The notes under the pieces: generated by a model
Databases searched by the model: none
Seen by the model: only the letters and a program-made list of their open reading frames with translations
Told to the model about the DNA's origin: nothing
Assembly (NCBI GenBank): GCA_013423325.1
Contig: BLJB01000134.1
Location: 1-64,000, forward strand
Direction: 5' to 3'
Origin: Usnea hakonensis
Lineage: Eukaryota > Ascomycota > Lecanoromycetes > Lecanorales > Parmeliaceae
DNA length: 64,000 bases
In this document: one piece after another, positions 13,047 through 24,040 of the stretch
Numbering within the stretch: the stretch's first letter is position 1
Layout: every line of letters starts with the position of its first letter
Program-made: the position numbers and the translations under genes

Positions 13047-13620
13047 GAAGGATTCGGTTTAGAATGAAAAATAAGTGGGATATATTGGATGAATATTTAG
13101 AGGGTTAGCGAATTGGACACCGAGGGTTGAATGGAGTTAAAGTTCCTATGGGCCTTGGTTTTCAGTCTACTTGAATATTAGAAACGCTTTTCAAAGTTTT
13201 CAACTTCTCACGATACAACCGGTGAATCACGTCCAGATCGTGGTCCTCGGCAGATAATGGACTCGATGGATGTCAAGATGCCGGAGCTAAAGTCCCAAAC
13301 CTGTTGCGTATCTTTTGCGGCACGGTGTCTTCACCACTGCGACATAATTTCATCAAGGTTCACCCGCAAGCGCAACTCACTGATAACGTCTGGCAGATTT
13401 ACCCCTCGATATACTCCAAAACGTAAGCGCAAGCCCACCAAAAGCGCGTCGCGTCCAAGTTCAGATCAAAGCGCGAAGATGGTTCCAAATATTGACTAGT
13501 ACCGAATTTCATCTCTTTTCAGCGCTCTCGCACCTCATTGGCAAAAAGATCTTTTCATACTGACCCACTCTCTGTGCTTGTGCTTTCAATCAGTCCTCTC
13601 TTCTTTCGCCCGTCTCTATA
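13047..13620. other. intergenic region of 574 bases
   Basis: No gene is seen. It holds the 3' flank of the secreted protein and a C/T-rich promoter-like stretch (TCAATCAGTCCTCTCTTC) before the ATG at 13621. Confidence 0.5.
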
Positions 13621-14187
13621 ATGCGCTTCCTCCTCTACCAATCAGCAATCCTCCACTCCTTCTTCACCCTCATCATCTCCTCCGTCTTCTCTTTCCCCTT
13701 CCCCTCCCCCGCCACTCCAATCCTAGTCCCCCCTCCCCTCCTCCTCCACCTCCTTAATATCACCTTACCCCCTCCCGCCCCACTCACCCTCACAATCTGG
13801 CCCACCCTCCCCTGGTGGACCAAACTCCGCAACCCAAACCTCAACCCCGACCCCCCCTCCTACCTCGACATCTTCGCCCTATCCCCAACCACCCACCCCG
13901 TTACACCCCAGCAAGCAACCACCTTACAAGAATCAATCCTCCTGCCTCTCGCGCTGCGCATCCATGAGGGGCCCGGACCGTGGGCTAATGAGTCGATGAC
14001 GATGGAGGTGGGAGGGATCGGAGCGACGTGGTTGCCCTTCGGGGAGGGTTTGGTGGAGAGGGAAGTGGTGGCTACGGCGGTGGCGGCGTTGGCGAATGCG
14101 GAGAATGCTTTTGGGGTTAGGGGGGTGAGGGGGGGTGTTAGGGTGGGGAGTGTGGAGGTTGGGGGGTTGGTGGTTTGGGTTGGGTAG
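13621..14187 (+). CDS. predicted secreted small protein, 188 aa, extreme codon skew
   Basis: Begins MRFLLYQSAILHSFF and has a hydrophobic segment to about residue 26 (TLIISSVFSFPF), so a signal peptide is likely. The first 110 residues are rich in Pro/Leu (the DNA is C/T-rich), and the last 70 are rich in Gly/Val/Glu (the DNA is G-rich). Two sequons (NIT, NES) occur. A short conserved-looking core, PGPWANESMTMEVGG followed by GATWLPFGEG, suggests real coding. There is no known domain. It is followed at once by a poly-G run. The compositional switch could also make a chance open frame, so confidence is moderate. Confidence 0.5.
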   Translation: MRFLLYQSAILHSFFTLIISSVFSFPFPSPATPILVPPPLLLHLLNITLPPPAPLTLTIWPTLPWWTKLRNPNLNPDPPSYLDIFALSPTTHPVTPQQATTLQESILLPLALRIHEGPGPWANESMTMEVGGIGATWLPFGEGLVEREVVATAVAALANAENAFGVRGVRGGVRVGSVEVGGLVVWVG

Positions 14188-14679
14188 GGGGAGGGGTGGT
14201 TGAGACGGCGGAATTGGAGATTGAGGGGGGGGGGGGGGGGGGGGGGGGGGGTGGGGGGGGGGGGGGGTTGAAGACGAGTAGTTGGACTGAAGAGGGGTTT
14301 TCTTGCCAATTTAGTGTGAGCGAGGCTTGTCTTTCGACTTGGTGGATTGGCCTTGCTGGCTTTTGGAAACGTTTTCAGTGGGGAAACCTGGTTCGTTGGG
14401 TAAGAGTATATTGTTTGTTTTGGTGAAATCGCACCATGGCATGAACGAGGTAAACTCGGATATTTCCGCCGTTACACAACTTCTCTTAAAGCGTCCTGAA
14501 GGAGCATCACTTCGCAACATGTGATGGTGACTGAGTCGGAACGTCATCCATCGAACAAAATATCTCACTCCATCTCTTCCAAAGCAAATCTTCTGCTTAG
14601 TCCTTCGTATATACCTCCATTTCATGTCCGAATTTATCATCAGCCCTTGGTCCGGTAATTTTTCCATCATTCAGCAGGT
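14188..14679. other. intergenic, 492 bases with poly-G
   Basis: Contains the poly-G run, then sequence with a 119-codon minus-strand open frame at 14311-14670. That frame begins 10 bases past the stop of the J-domain gene and is more likely its 3' untranslated region. Confidence 0.45.
14225..14267 (+). repeat. poly-G homopolymer run (27 G, T, 15 G)
   Basis: A run of 27 G, one T, then 15 G. It closes a 280-base G-rich stretch and mirrors the C-rich stretch at 13660-13960. Lengths of homopolymers this long are hard to sequence and may be inexact. Confidence 0.9.
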
Positions 14680-16019
14680 CTAGAAGGTAGGCCATTGCTG
14701 TGCTCTTTGTCCGTATGGCGGTACTGGTGTGTCTTGTGCTACTACTGCCCGAGCGAAACACATGTCACAGGGGTGTATGATCTCACCAAAGGGCCCGGTT
14801 TGTAGATGCCGGCAATTTTTAGCAGCAATCTCTCGTGCCCAGCTTGCCTCGCAGTTGTCTCTGAACTCTCTTGTCTTCTGTCTCGCATGTAGGTCTTCAG
14901 CAAACGGGGGACGACGATACTCATCTTGCTCATGTCGAGCTCTTTGTGCTCTGAATGCTTGTGCTCGTGCCTCTTGTGCCTCTTGTGCCTCTCGTGCTTC
15001 TAGTGCCTCTCGCACTCTCTGTGCTTCTTGTGCTCGTGCTTCTTGTGCTCGTGCTTCTTGTGCTCGTGCTTCTTGTGCTCGTGCTTCTTGTGCTTCTCGT
15101 GCCTCTTGGGCTTCTCGTGCTTCTAGAGCCTCTCGCGCCTTCTCTCGCTGTCGGGCCTTTGCCCTTTCTTCAGCCTGTCTCATCTCGGCTTCCTCCTTCA
15201 TATTTTGATGTCCTACAGGGTCCTCCTCGGCAAAGATCCTATTGTTGACTTTTCGCAATTCATTCCGTTGTCTTTCTAACTTGGCTTTGCTTTTATCCAA
15301 AGAGTCTTCTTTGAAGCGACGCGTTGAAACCCTCTGAACACGATTATAATCTCTCGCCAGCTTCTGCTCATTGGTCTCCTTTGCGCTGGTGTAAAAGAAC
15401 GATCTAAAATATTGCCAAGAGCTGGTTTGTTCCTTGTCGAGCCTCTCGTCCTCTCTATCCTGTTCTTTCAGTTGCTCCAAGACAAGTTCATGTATTGTTA
15501 TGTCCTGGAGTAAGTCGTGAATATCCCTGTCGTATCTTGCCTTGGTTGTTCGCAGGGTTTGAAGTCGATGTTGTCGTTCTCTCTGGTCTTTGGCCCTTGC
15601 TTCGGCCTTTTTCCTTTCTAATGCTTCATATATCTTCTCTTTCTTTGCCCTCAATTCGGCTTCTCTTTTTTTCTCTGCCTTTACTGCTTCGGCTTGCTGT
15701 CTTGCCGATTCCTGCTGTGCTCGCAGACGATCTCTGATGCTTGGCCATACGGTATCGTATGCGCGCCGCTCTGTGGGATCTGTGAGGGTCTCAAGGGCTT
15801 TTCCAAGCTGTACATATATACTCAGTGACTGATTAATGATGACAAGTGATCCAGAAAGCTGATAAGACTTGCCAGCTGAAATGCTTCATTTGAGCCCCCT
15901 TTGTCAGGATGCCTTGTCTTTGCAAGTTTATAGTAACTTTTTCTCAGCTTCTCTGGTGAGGCATCACTCGTCACTTCAAGAACACTGTAATAATCATCAA
16001 CATACTCAGAAGGAGCCAT
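14680..16019 (-). CDS. J-domain (DnaJ-like) protein with Ala-Gln-Glu-Arg repeats, 424 aa
   Basis: Hsp40-type co-chaperone. Exon 1 runs 16019 to 15873 and exon 2 15807 to 14680. The intron between them has a GC donor (CTG|GCAAGT) and a TACAG acceptor. The J domain is at residues 5-70: DDYYSVLEVTSDASPEKL, the HPD motif in TRHPDKGG, then ETLTDPTERRAYD across the splice. The rest is a highly charged coiled coil (Lys/Glu/Arg/Ala) with near-perfect five-residue EARAQ repeats around 290-340. The C-terminal 60 residues carry a possible metal site (NCEASW, NCRHLQ, HPCDMCF). J proteins stimulate Hsp70; the client is unknown. An alternative ATG lies three codons upstream at 16028. Confidence 0.85.
14958..15135 (-). 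repeat. 15-bp tandem repeats inside the J-protein gene
   Basis: The unit on the plus strand is TGCTCGTGCTTCTTG, exact for about four copies at 15030-15089 and degenerate on both sides. It encodes the pentapeptide EARAQ in the coiled-coil part of the J-domain protein, so copy number changes would keep the frame. Confidence 0.85.
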
Positions 16020-17175
16020 GGATCTCATGAATTTTCTTTGACTTGAAACATGAACCTCTCATCGACGACGAAGTCTAGAACAGTGACCGCGATGACTAAT
16101 ACGAACGCACCAATTGGACGTTTCACTGCATATGCACGGAGGGTCGGCATCACGCCAATTGTTGCAATACCAGCCCTTGAAAACGGGAGAATCCGGAGGA
16201 TTTTACGATCAGCTCCGCCGACCCAGAATAAGGATATGATTGACAAGCCACTTCTTCTCTTCCCACTACAACAATACCACTGCTGTGTAAAAACTAAGTG
16301 CTAGACCAAGTCCTTTGATTGAGGCCTCGATGCGAACCATGTCAAGTCGTTTCTGCGAAACCGTATGAGGGCTTACAACGTTAGTTCAATCTCTCCAAAT
16401 CCCCTAGACGTATATTAAGCCGCACTCGGATGTATAGCTTCTCATCAGTGCCCCACATAAGGATCACATAGTCTACCCTCAATCTATCGTAGATCAGGAA
16501 AAGACCTTGTGACACGATCGATCATCTAATATAACCCTATCGTTATCTCTGATGGACGAAGTTGACTAGAAGGAAGGGCAGATAATGACACGGCAACAGC
16601 AAATGTTAATTTTATTGTTGAATTTGAGCACCCAAACCGTGCCTTGACCGCAATAGGCATGTAGTGGAACCAAGAAAAGAATTCGAATATCACCTTCCCT
16701 GGTGGAGAACGTTTCTATCGAACCTGGAGGCAAATTACCTGTGACTTAGGCATGGACATCAGGCGCATGGAACGCGAGGCAACGTAAGCTTCAAGGCACT
16801 GTAGTAATCCATGTGGTCATAACAGATTCAGGGGCTGCGTTTCATTGGCGGGCTCCTCGGATCTGCTTATCAGGTCAGGCTCAGCGATGGGGCTAATGCA
16901 ATGCACCACTTATTTTAGACTCTGCCTCGTAGTTTACTTGGGAGGTAGCAGGCTGTGTCCTTGGAAGTCATCTCTTTGTATGTGCGAGCCCACTCATAAT
17001 GCCCGTGCTTCCCATGTCTCTGATATTCGATCAACGTATGACAAAGATCCGATCAGCCTTGTCATTTGGCTGACCCATTTGGCATAACTCCATTGCGTCG
17101 GAAGTAATCGCAGGTACGCCGGAGTGTAACGAATTGACGAAGACTATTCGCAGGCATTTCCCCGTTTTTACACTC
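16020..17175. other. intergenic region between J-protein and AAA+ genes
   Basis: A divergent promoter region (J-protein on minus, AAA+ on plus) of 1.16 kb. No other gene or repeat is recognised. Confidence 0.5.
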
Positions 17176-20100
17176 ATGGCACACGAGAGACTGTCTGCAT
17201 CTATTGCAGCACCGAATGATCCACCAATGACGCCATCTTCGCCGGCAATCGACAACTTCAGCACCGATGGCGGCCAGCAAGATAATGGGAGCGAGATCTG
17301 GTGTAACTCGCTTGAAGATCAAGATGACTTGCACGAGGTTCAGGGCACAATGACTGAGCAGGCTGCCGATCCATCGATCGAGGTAGCTTCTCCTCTCGCT
17401 CCTGCCGAAGACTACAATGTCCCAGCTCAGACCGTCTCAACAGCAACCGAGCAGACCGGCTCCTCCGAGACACTGGGGCAAACAGAACATGACTTTGATC
17501 CTCCGATCTCACTCCCACAAAGTCCTAGTTCGTTGACAGGTAATCAGTGCTTACTTATCACAGTCCAGTCGATACTAATGCGGCACAGAAACCACCAAAA
17601 ATTCTTCTCGATCTATGGATATTAGCACCAACCAACAGACTGCCGCAGTCGCAGCTCAGGCTAAGAACGTGATGACTGTGGCACACGGGGAAATCGACGC
17701 TTCTCACACCTCTGGGATAAGCACCTCGGATGCTTCGCTGGGTGACTCTAATCCTCCCGTTACTCCAGAAAATCATAAGAGTACATTGCCGACGCAGCCA
17801 TCCAATACCAAGCGCTCTACTGGTGATGGGAAAAAATCGCAAGAGACAGTGAGCCATATATCTTCGAAGGATAATCCCATGGTCCTCAAGGAAATGAGAG
17901 AGGAGATATACAAGCTGAAGAGAAGGGTTACAAAGCTTGAAGCGAGTGGGGAGGCTTCCGTGATCGGCGATGCAGTTCCGGAATCGAAAGTAAAAAATGC
18001 GATGTCTCCCGAGATCTGTATTACGCACCTCAATTTTGAGCAGTTCAAACCAAGTGCACCTTCTTTCCGAGGCAACCCGGAGAATCCTGGACATTCCATC
18101 GCAAAACCTCCCCTTCACACAAGCGTGATCGAGGTTCTACTTAAGAACCCTAACGCCATTGAGCCACACTCGCAGAGATGGAGGCATATCACACACTCTC
18201 GGAGTAGAGGAGAACCTGTGACCTCAAGTCATAATATACCAGAACGCATTCGCATACGGTCCACATACCTTCTCGATCTACTATTCGATGCCACTGGAGT
18301 AAGACTTAATCATGGTGGCAGTGATCATGGTGGCAGGAAGACCTCGGCCAACGAGCGCACGTCGCTTGTTTTTCTATACCCTTTCAAATTTTTCATCACA
18401 TATGACGGAGAAATCAGGAAGTTTGCAGAAAGTTTGCAAAGAAGGCTCGATGTTGCTACCCAGGATGTGCCGCTGCTTGCTGATCCAGAGTCAAACGGAA
18501 CCGCTGACACAATCTTTTCGGACGGAGCGACGATTGCAACAAATGTGCCGCCCAGCAGCTCGGGGAAGGTTGATGATCATACTTTAGAGTCTAAGAAAGC
18601 CTTCCAACATCTGCAGCTGGTGATACAGCTTTTGGATGAAGACCTCAGACCTATCTTTGACTTACGTGATGGTTATTCCAAAGGCAAATTCGAGCAAGTC
18701 GCCTTTGAGAATTTGTGGCTCCTGTTCAGTCTCGGGACCTTGGCTTTCTTACGAGAGCCAGAGAGAGGTCATCCACCAGCCTTAGCAAGGGTCTCATCTG
18801 TCACAGGAGGCCGCCGGTTGTTGAACAATGAGAAGTTCGAGAATTTCAACATAGAAAAAAAAAGATACAATCTAGGCGAAAATTCAAAGGGCAGAGAAAA
18901 TCGCTTTTGCATCCGCTACTACAGTCTGAGCTTCGACGGCGAGAGCTATGGACCTATCGATAAACCCTTGTCGATGCCTGGCTGGGAGGGTTTGAGAGAT
19001 ATCCGCGATCTCAAGCTATTTCCAGTCCAATATTGCAAGCCCGGACGTGACTTTGATATTGAGAGGTTTCCAACACCCGACGACTTCAGAAGCCACTTGA
19101 CGGAGCGAGGCAAAAGATATGTGGGGCTGGGGAACATAGCGCATAAATATTACAGTGGACAGATCATTGGTACCCGAAGGGAGCAGGTAAGGTGCCTGTT
19201 TTGATGGGGAAGAAGCCACGTCTGATAAGTGTCCTAGTGCGAATCTTATATTGTGATCGACTTCGTACTTCAGCAAGGACATGTGAAAGCGAACCTCCCT
19301 CTTTTCCTCGGTGTTCTCGGCCCGCAGAAAGGGGATCCCACCGAAATCGCGTCAGGACTGACCATTTTTCCCGGCGATCCGCGGGAAGTGCAGGAAAGTA
19401 CAAAGCGGGCTAAAAGCGCAACTGAGTGTGTCATTCCCGGATGCGACAATAACGATTTCATACACGACGATGTAGCACTAGACGAATTCATTGCTAGAAA
19501 GCATATCACCGAGTATGGCATCACATCCGCCAAATTCAACCACGAAGATATCATGGAACAGACTCTATCGGACGATGATTATGCCATATTTCCCACGTTT
19601 GTCTATGGCTATGTGCTTAATTCTCGATTATGGGCAAAGCTAGATCTCGATCTCTTGACAGATACGGGCAGTACGGGCAGCAAATTCGACGAACTAAAAC
19701 TCCCTGAAGAAGTGCGAAAGCCACTGCAGGCGGTTGTCAAGATTTGCGGGAAAGATCATCCTTCCAAACGAATTCCGTTGGACATCATCTCAGGAAAAGG
19801 CAAAGGTATCATTGTCCTTCTTCACGGACCTCCGGGAGTGGGGAAAACAGCCACGGCAGAGGCGGTGGCCGCTGATTTGAACCGACCGCTTTATCCCATG
19901 AGCTATGCAGACCTCGGAGAGACACCAGGGGACATTGACAACAATCTCAAAAGGATTTTTCGATATGGTCAGAGGTGGGATTGTGTCTTACTACTGGACG
20001 AAGCCGACGTTTTCCTTATGCCTCGGAATCTCATCGACACTGCAAGGAATGGCATAGTAAGCGTCTTCCTACGAAATCTCGAGTGGTATCCTGGCATCAT

Positions 20101-20572
20101 CTTCTTGACTACAAACCGTCTGGATCAATTCGATTTATGTGTGCTCGATCGCGTCCATCTCAAATTGGCCTATCCTCCACTCAAGCCAGACTTCATACGA
20201 AATCTATGGAACCGTCACCTGGATAGGATTGAGGAATTCTGCAGACCCCCTTTGCATCTTTCAGAGGCCGAAAGAAAGAGTTACGCTCCCAGGATAAGGC
20301 TCAAAAAGACGGACCGAGAGGCCATCAATGACTGGTGGAACAAAAGGCTGGAAGCAGCTGGTGGATCGCCCCTTTGGAACGGACGTAAGATTAAAAAAGA
20401 ATTCCAGTTAGCGCTCGCGTTTGCAGAGTCTGAGATGCTCGAGAATGATGTTGCCATAGCAGACGTAACTGTTAATCACTTCAAATACGTCATAGCGCCA
20501 GAAGAAAAATTTGAGAGAGATATGCTGCACATCAAGGAAGGGATAGATTTTGATGCTGCGGTGCAGGAGTAA
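17176..20572 (+). CDS. AAA+ ATPase with large N-terminal region, 1098 aa, 3 exons
   Basis: Exons are 17176-17539, 17589-19186 and 19238-20572. Intron 1 has a perfect TACTAAT branch site and intron 2 is 51 bases. Residues 1 to about 190 are disordered and Ser/Thr/Gln rich, with a short coiled coil (EMREEIYKLKRRVTKLEAS). The middle 500 residues match the domain found upstream of the ATPase in a large fungal AAA family (segments SFDGESYGPIDKPL, YVGLGNIAHKYYSGQIIGTRREQ). The AAA+ core has Walker A GPPGVGKT at 851-858, Walker B VLLLDEADVF with D908-E909, and the second-region motif LTTNRLDQFD. The usual arginine pair near FDxAFxSR is changed to LCVLDRVHLKLAYPPL. These proteins are common and poorly characterised in moulds; the substrate is unknown. 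The start at 17176 is the first in-frame ATG. Confidence 0.9.
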
Positions 20573-20769
20573 GCTTCAAATGGCGTTGTGACTTCAAGGG
20601 CCAATTGCGAGCTTGAAATGAAAAGTCCTGTTATTTCCGAAAGTGCAAGCACGCTTCTCTGCCTGGACTTGGTCTCCTAGACCCCAGTGTAGACTTAGTA
20701 CCAAAGGCCTTATCAAGATCTTATGCCTGGTGCAGCACTTTGGCGCCATGGTACAAGGACCATGTTGTA

Positions 20770-23301
20770 TCAACTCCACTGGAGTACCTTTTCTGTAAAG
20801 TCTTGGTCTGTGTATCCGTGAGGATGATTCACAAGTCCTCGGTCGTCGTACTTTACGACCCTTATTTTCTCGAGTCTACATCTTCGACTTATCTTGTTGG
20901 CTAGAGCGGTACCGGACAATGTGAGAAAGAGTTTGAAGCAGCACACGAGTGAAGAGTCGTTCGAAGCCAGCTCAACCAGGCTTCGCAGTATTGAGACTGT
21001 ATCAGCCTCACGAGTTCCGTAGCAATATGGTCTCAAGCAGTCTATGACCACTACGAGAAGCGTGCCTGCAGGTAAAGACTTGATGTGCCTCTGTAATGCG
21101 TCTTTCATATATTCAAGACCCTTCTGCTCCTGCTGGGATGGTAGAGAACCTAGCAGGGTTTCCTCATCTCCTGCCGTGTAGGAAATGAGTTGTAGGAGAA
21201 GACTTTTAATCATGTTGGAGATAGCGGCAGATGGTGCACTGGTGTTCCGCTCACAAAAATGATAGATGACGCGTATTGGTATTCCGGGAGATCCTCGGCG
21301 CTTTGCACTTTGGATGAGCTGCGCCGAGACGACGGACAGGACCTTTTCATGATCCTTCTCTTCTGTGGAATGTATCAATAGACAGCTAGATTTGGCCTCC
21401 TTAGCCCATTGTGGGATCCATTGCTTTTTCTCCCAGATATTCTTTGCTCGACCTTGGTCAAGGGGATTCAGTTCTATCTTTAGAGTAAGTCTTAAATCTT
21501 TCTCATATTCAACCCCCGAAGAGCCTAGAGCAGCAAGTACTTTGCTAGAATTAGTGAATGTCAGTGTCATTACGGAAGTAACTCACGGCTTGATCTTGAG
21601 ACGTCAACATTCCGTTGAGATCTGACGGGCGAGTTTCCGTCTGCGCGCTCTTTGCTTGCAGCCACACGAGAATTTTCAGCCACAACTGGGTGATAGTCGT
21701 TATCGGAATGATAGGGAACAGTTGAGAGTGAAGATTCCTGAAAGAAATGTGAATGAGGACTGGGTCCAAGCGATAATGACTCTCTTTCTGGCTCATGAAC
21801 AAGGATCTCCAATCCAACGACCAGGTTGGCCGCCGACAAGCGAGTAGCTGGGTCTTCGCTCAAGAGTTGTTCAACCAATTCCATCAGCCCAAGTCTTTCC
21901 TTGCCGCTGTGCTTGGATTTCATGCTCGTTAATTCTGACCAAACTTCTGGAATAACCTTTCCATGAACACAGAATGGAGAATTCTCTTTTTCTTTGTTAG
22001 GTTTGCGGCGGTCTCTAAAGTTTTCGACACCTGTCGCCCCTTCGCTGATGTATGCGATAATCTCCGCAAAAATGCAACCCAATGAGAACATATCACTAGC
22101 TACACTCACCTTGCCTGGTCGTCGGTCGCCTAGTGCTAGACACTCTGGAGCCGTGTACCAAGAGACGTGGCCCTTTGCGTCTCTCCATTTCCCTTCAGTT
22201 GGGTTAGACAGACTAGAGATCCCAAAGTCCGAAAGTATCATGCGTCCCTTTTCGAGGAAGACATTAGCTGGTTTCAGATCATGGTGAATACCCGTCACGC
22301 TATAGACTCGATTATCAGGGAGACAATGCAGCCAGGCTACAGCTCTGGAGAGGCCAAGCATGGCAGACAGGTAGTGCTGCTCAACTCGAAAGTACTTGGA
22401 GGGCATCGGATTTTTAAGGAAGTCGCTCAAGTCTCCGTCATATTCAGGCATCAGCAGGCTTATTTTCCCATTGAGGATATACGAGGCGTAGAGACGTGTC
22501 ATGAAATCGTGTGGCCTCCTTTGATCCTCGTGTAGATCGTCGCTTAGGTAGGCCATATATTCCGAAAAATGCTGCTCTTTCTCCCCATTCACACCCAGTT
22601 GTTTCCTCACCATGGCAATCTGCAATCACTGTTAGCATAACGAAGCTCGTCTATGCATCCAAACGTACACCTTGTTCGGGCCGTGATTCTCGAGGATCCT
22701 TGAACGTAAAATATCGTGCATCGAACTGAACTTTGAACAAGCCCGAGACACCGCCTCTCTTCTCGAAAGGAATCTCATGGAGGAATGGAATAGATGATGT
22801 ATTCTCAAAAAACTTGCGGTCCCCTTCTGTTAAGGAAAAAGGACAAAATACCCATTGCTCACGACAGAACTCGTCAGCTTTTGATTTAGGTCCGAAACGA
22901 GGAGAAATGGCATGTTTATCGAGAAATACTTTCAGGGAGTATCCATCCACCCACGGTAATGATCTATCAGGATCGGATGGGAGGTTTTCCATGAAGATTT
23001 TAATGAAGTCCTCTCTTTCGATAATTAACAGGATACAGAAAGTTCTCAACGCGCTTTTATGGATCTTATCCCTCAGGCGCTTTGGGCCATTGGCATCAGG
23101 GCAAGTAAAGGAAATCCATTCCCCAATCATATCTGGAGAAATGGTGTCCCTCAGCTTCACTTCTGGAATGTAGTTGTAGATTTTTCTACTAGGATGTATA
23201 TCTTGCAATTCAAACGCCATTTTCTTGAGTAGATCCCGCATGTTCGAAGCTGAGGTTGAAGCCGGTTTGATGGACCGCTGAGGAAACGAGTTGAAGCTCA
23301 T
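20770..23301 (-). CDS. protein kinase fused to a P-loop-less STAND-like domain, 811 aa, 3 exons
   Basis: Exons are 23301-22669, 22619-21587 and 21539-20770; phases and total length agree. Residues 1-175 form a helical region. The kinase covers about 176-470: a glycine-rich start (EKRGGVSGLFKV), a likely ATP lysine K217 (AMVRKQL), catalytic loop HHDLKPAN with D325, DFG at 342-344, and APE at 358-360. A Ser/His-rich linker follows. From about 590 the sequence has the spacing of a STAND/NACHT core: hydrophobic strand SCLLIH, a would-be P-loop reading STEEKDHEKV without GK[ST], strand VIYHFCE, helix MIKSLLLQLI, Walker-B-like LLVVVIDCLR at 716-725, and KLFLTLSG. The nucleotide site is therefore degenerate. 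The third acceptor is an unusual AAAG chosen because it keeps frame. It is tail-to-tail with the AAA+ gene. Signalling by a pseudo-STAND module is inferred. Confidence 0.85.
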
Positions 23302-23435
23302 GTCTGTATGGGGAGTGTGCGGCTACTTGCTCATCTCTATAGAGCATTAGTCGGATATTTGCTGCGACGGTGGGAGAGTGTATACTCTTGCATCTTAGCC
23401 AGCTTTTGCTGCAGACATGGTTTAGTCTCCAATTT

Positions 23436-23806
23436 TCAAAGACTCCACTTCATCCTGAAAATCATAAATACTATAGAAAGGATGTTGTGGCTTTTGGCTC
23501 CAGATTGTACCTTGCTCAGCTCGCACCCTTCTGGGACCTCAATCAAAACATCATTTTCTCGCCTCTACCGCTAAGCGAATTAGCTGACGATTTACGCAGT
23601 CAATAATAAAGAGGTTTTCTGTGGAGGAATCGAAAAGGCCACGCACATCGATGTCGAAGTCTTCCCCATGTCGATCTTCAAGGAAAGTCTTGAGCTTTAC
23701 GTCGTCCACGTACTTGTCAATGATTTGTTTGACCCGTACACCTGATGAGGATTGCATATCTTTTCGGAAAGATTTGGGGAAGAAGCTCTCAAATTGAACA
23801 AAGTGC
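23436..23806 (-). pseudogene. frameshifted fragment of an unknown gene
   Basis: On the minus strand an open stretch from about 23806 reads FFPKSFRKDMQSSSG, then EDRHGEDFDIDVRG and LFIIDCVNRQLIRLA. It stops soon after. From there the next frame reads ENDVLIEVPEGCELSKVQSG and runs to a stop at 23436. Both segments look coding, with balanced residues and hydrophobic spacing, but they are in different frames and have no clear splice between them. I read this as a decayed gene upstream of the kinase gene. It could instead be an unsolved exon pair. The family is not recognised. Confidence 0.4.
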
Positions 23807-24040
23807 TAATAATGGCACAGATGACGCCGTAGAAGGGTTATTGGTCGGTCTCTTATCAGGCAGCAAGGCAGATTTCATTATCATTTTCCAAAGCCTCGGG
23901 CCGCACAGCAATCATTGCCAAGCCCGTACAAGCGCCGTGCCATGCAAGCTGGGCACAGCCCCTCGCGAGCTGCATACAACCGTTTTTACTTGGACAAAGC
24001 GATATGCAATGTAACGTGAACCCGGCACGTTTCGCCGGTT

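Noticed and set aside
14311..14670. 119-codon minus-strand frame just past the J-protein stop
   Set aside because: Starts 10 bases after the stop of the J gene, has no domain-like features and is better read as 3' untranslated sequence.
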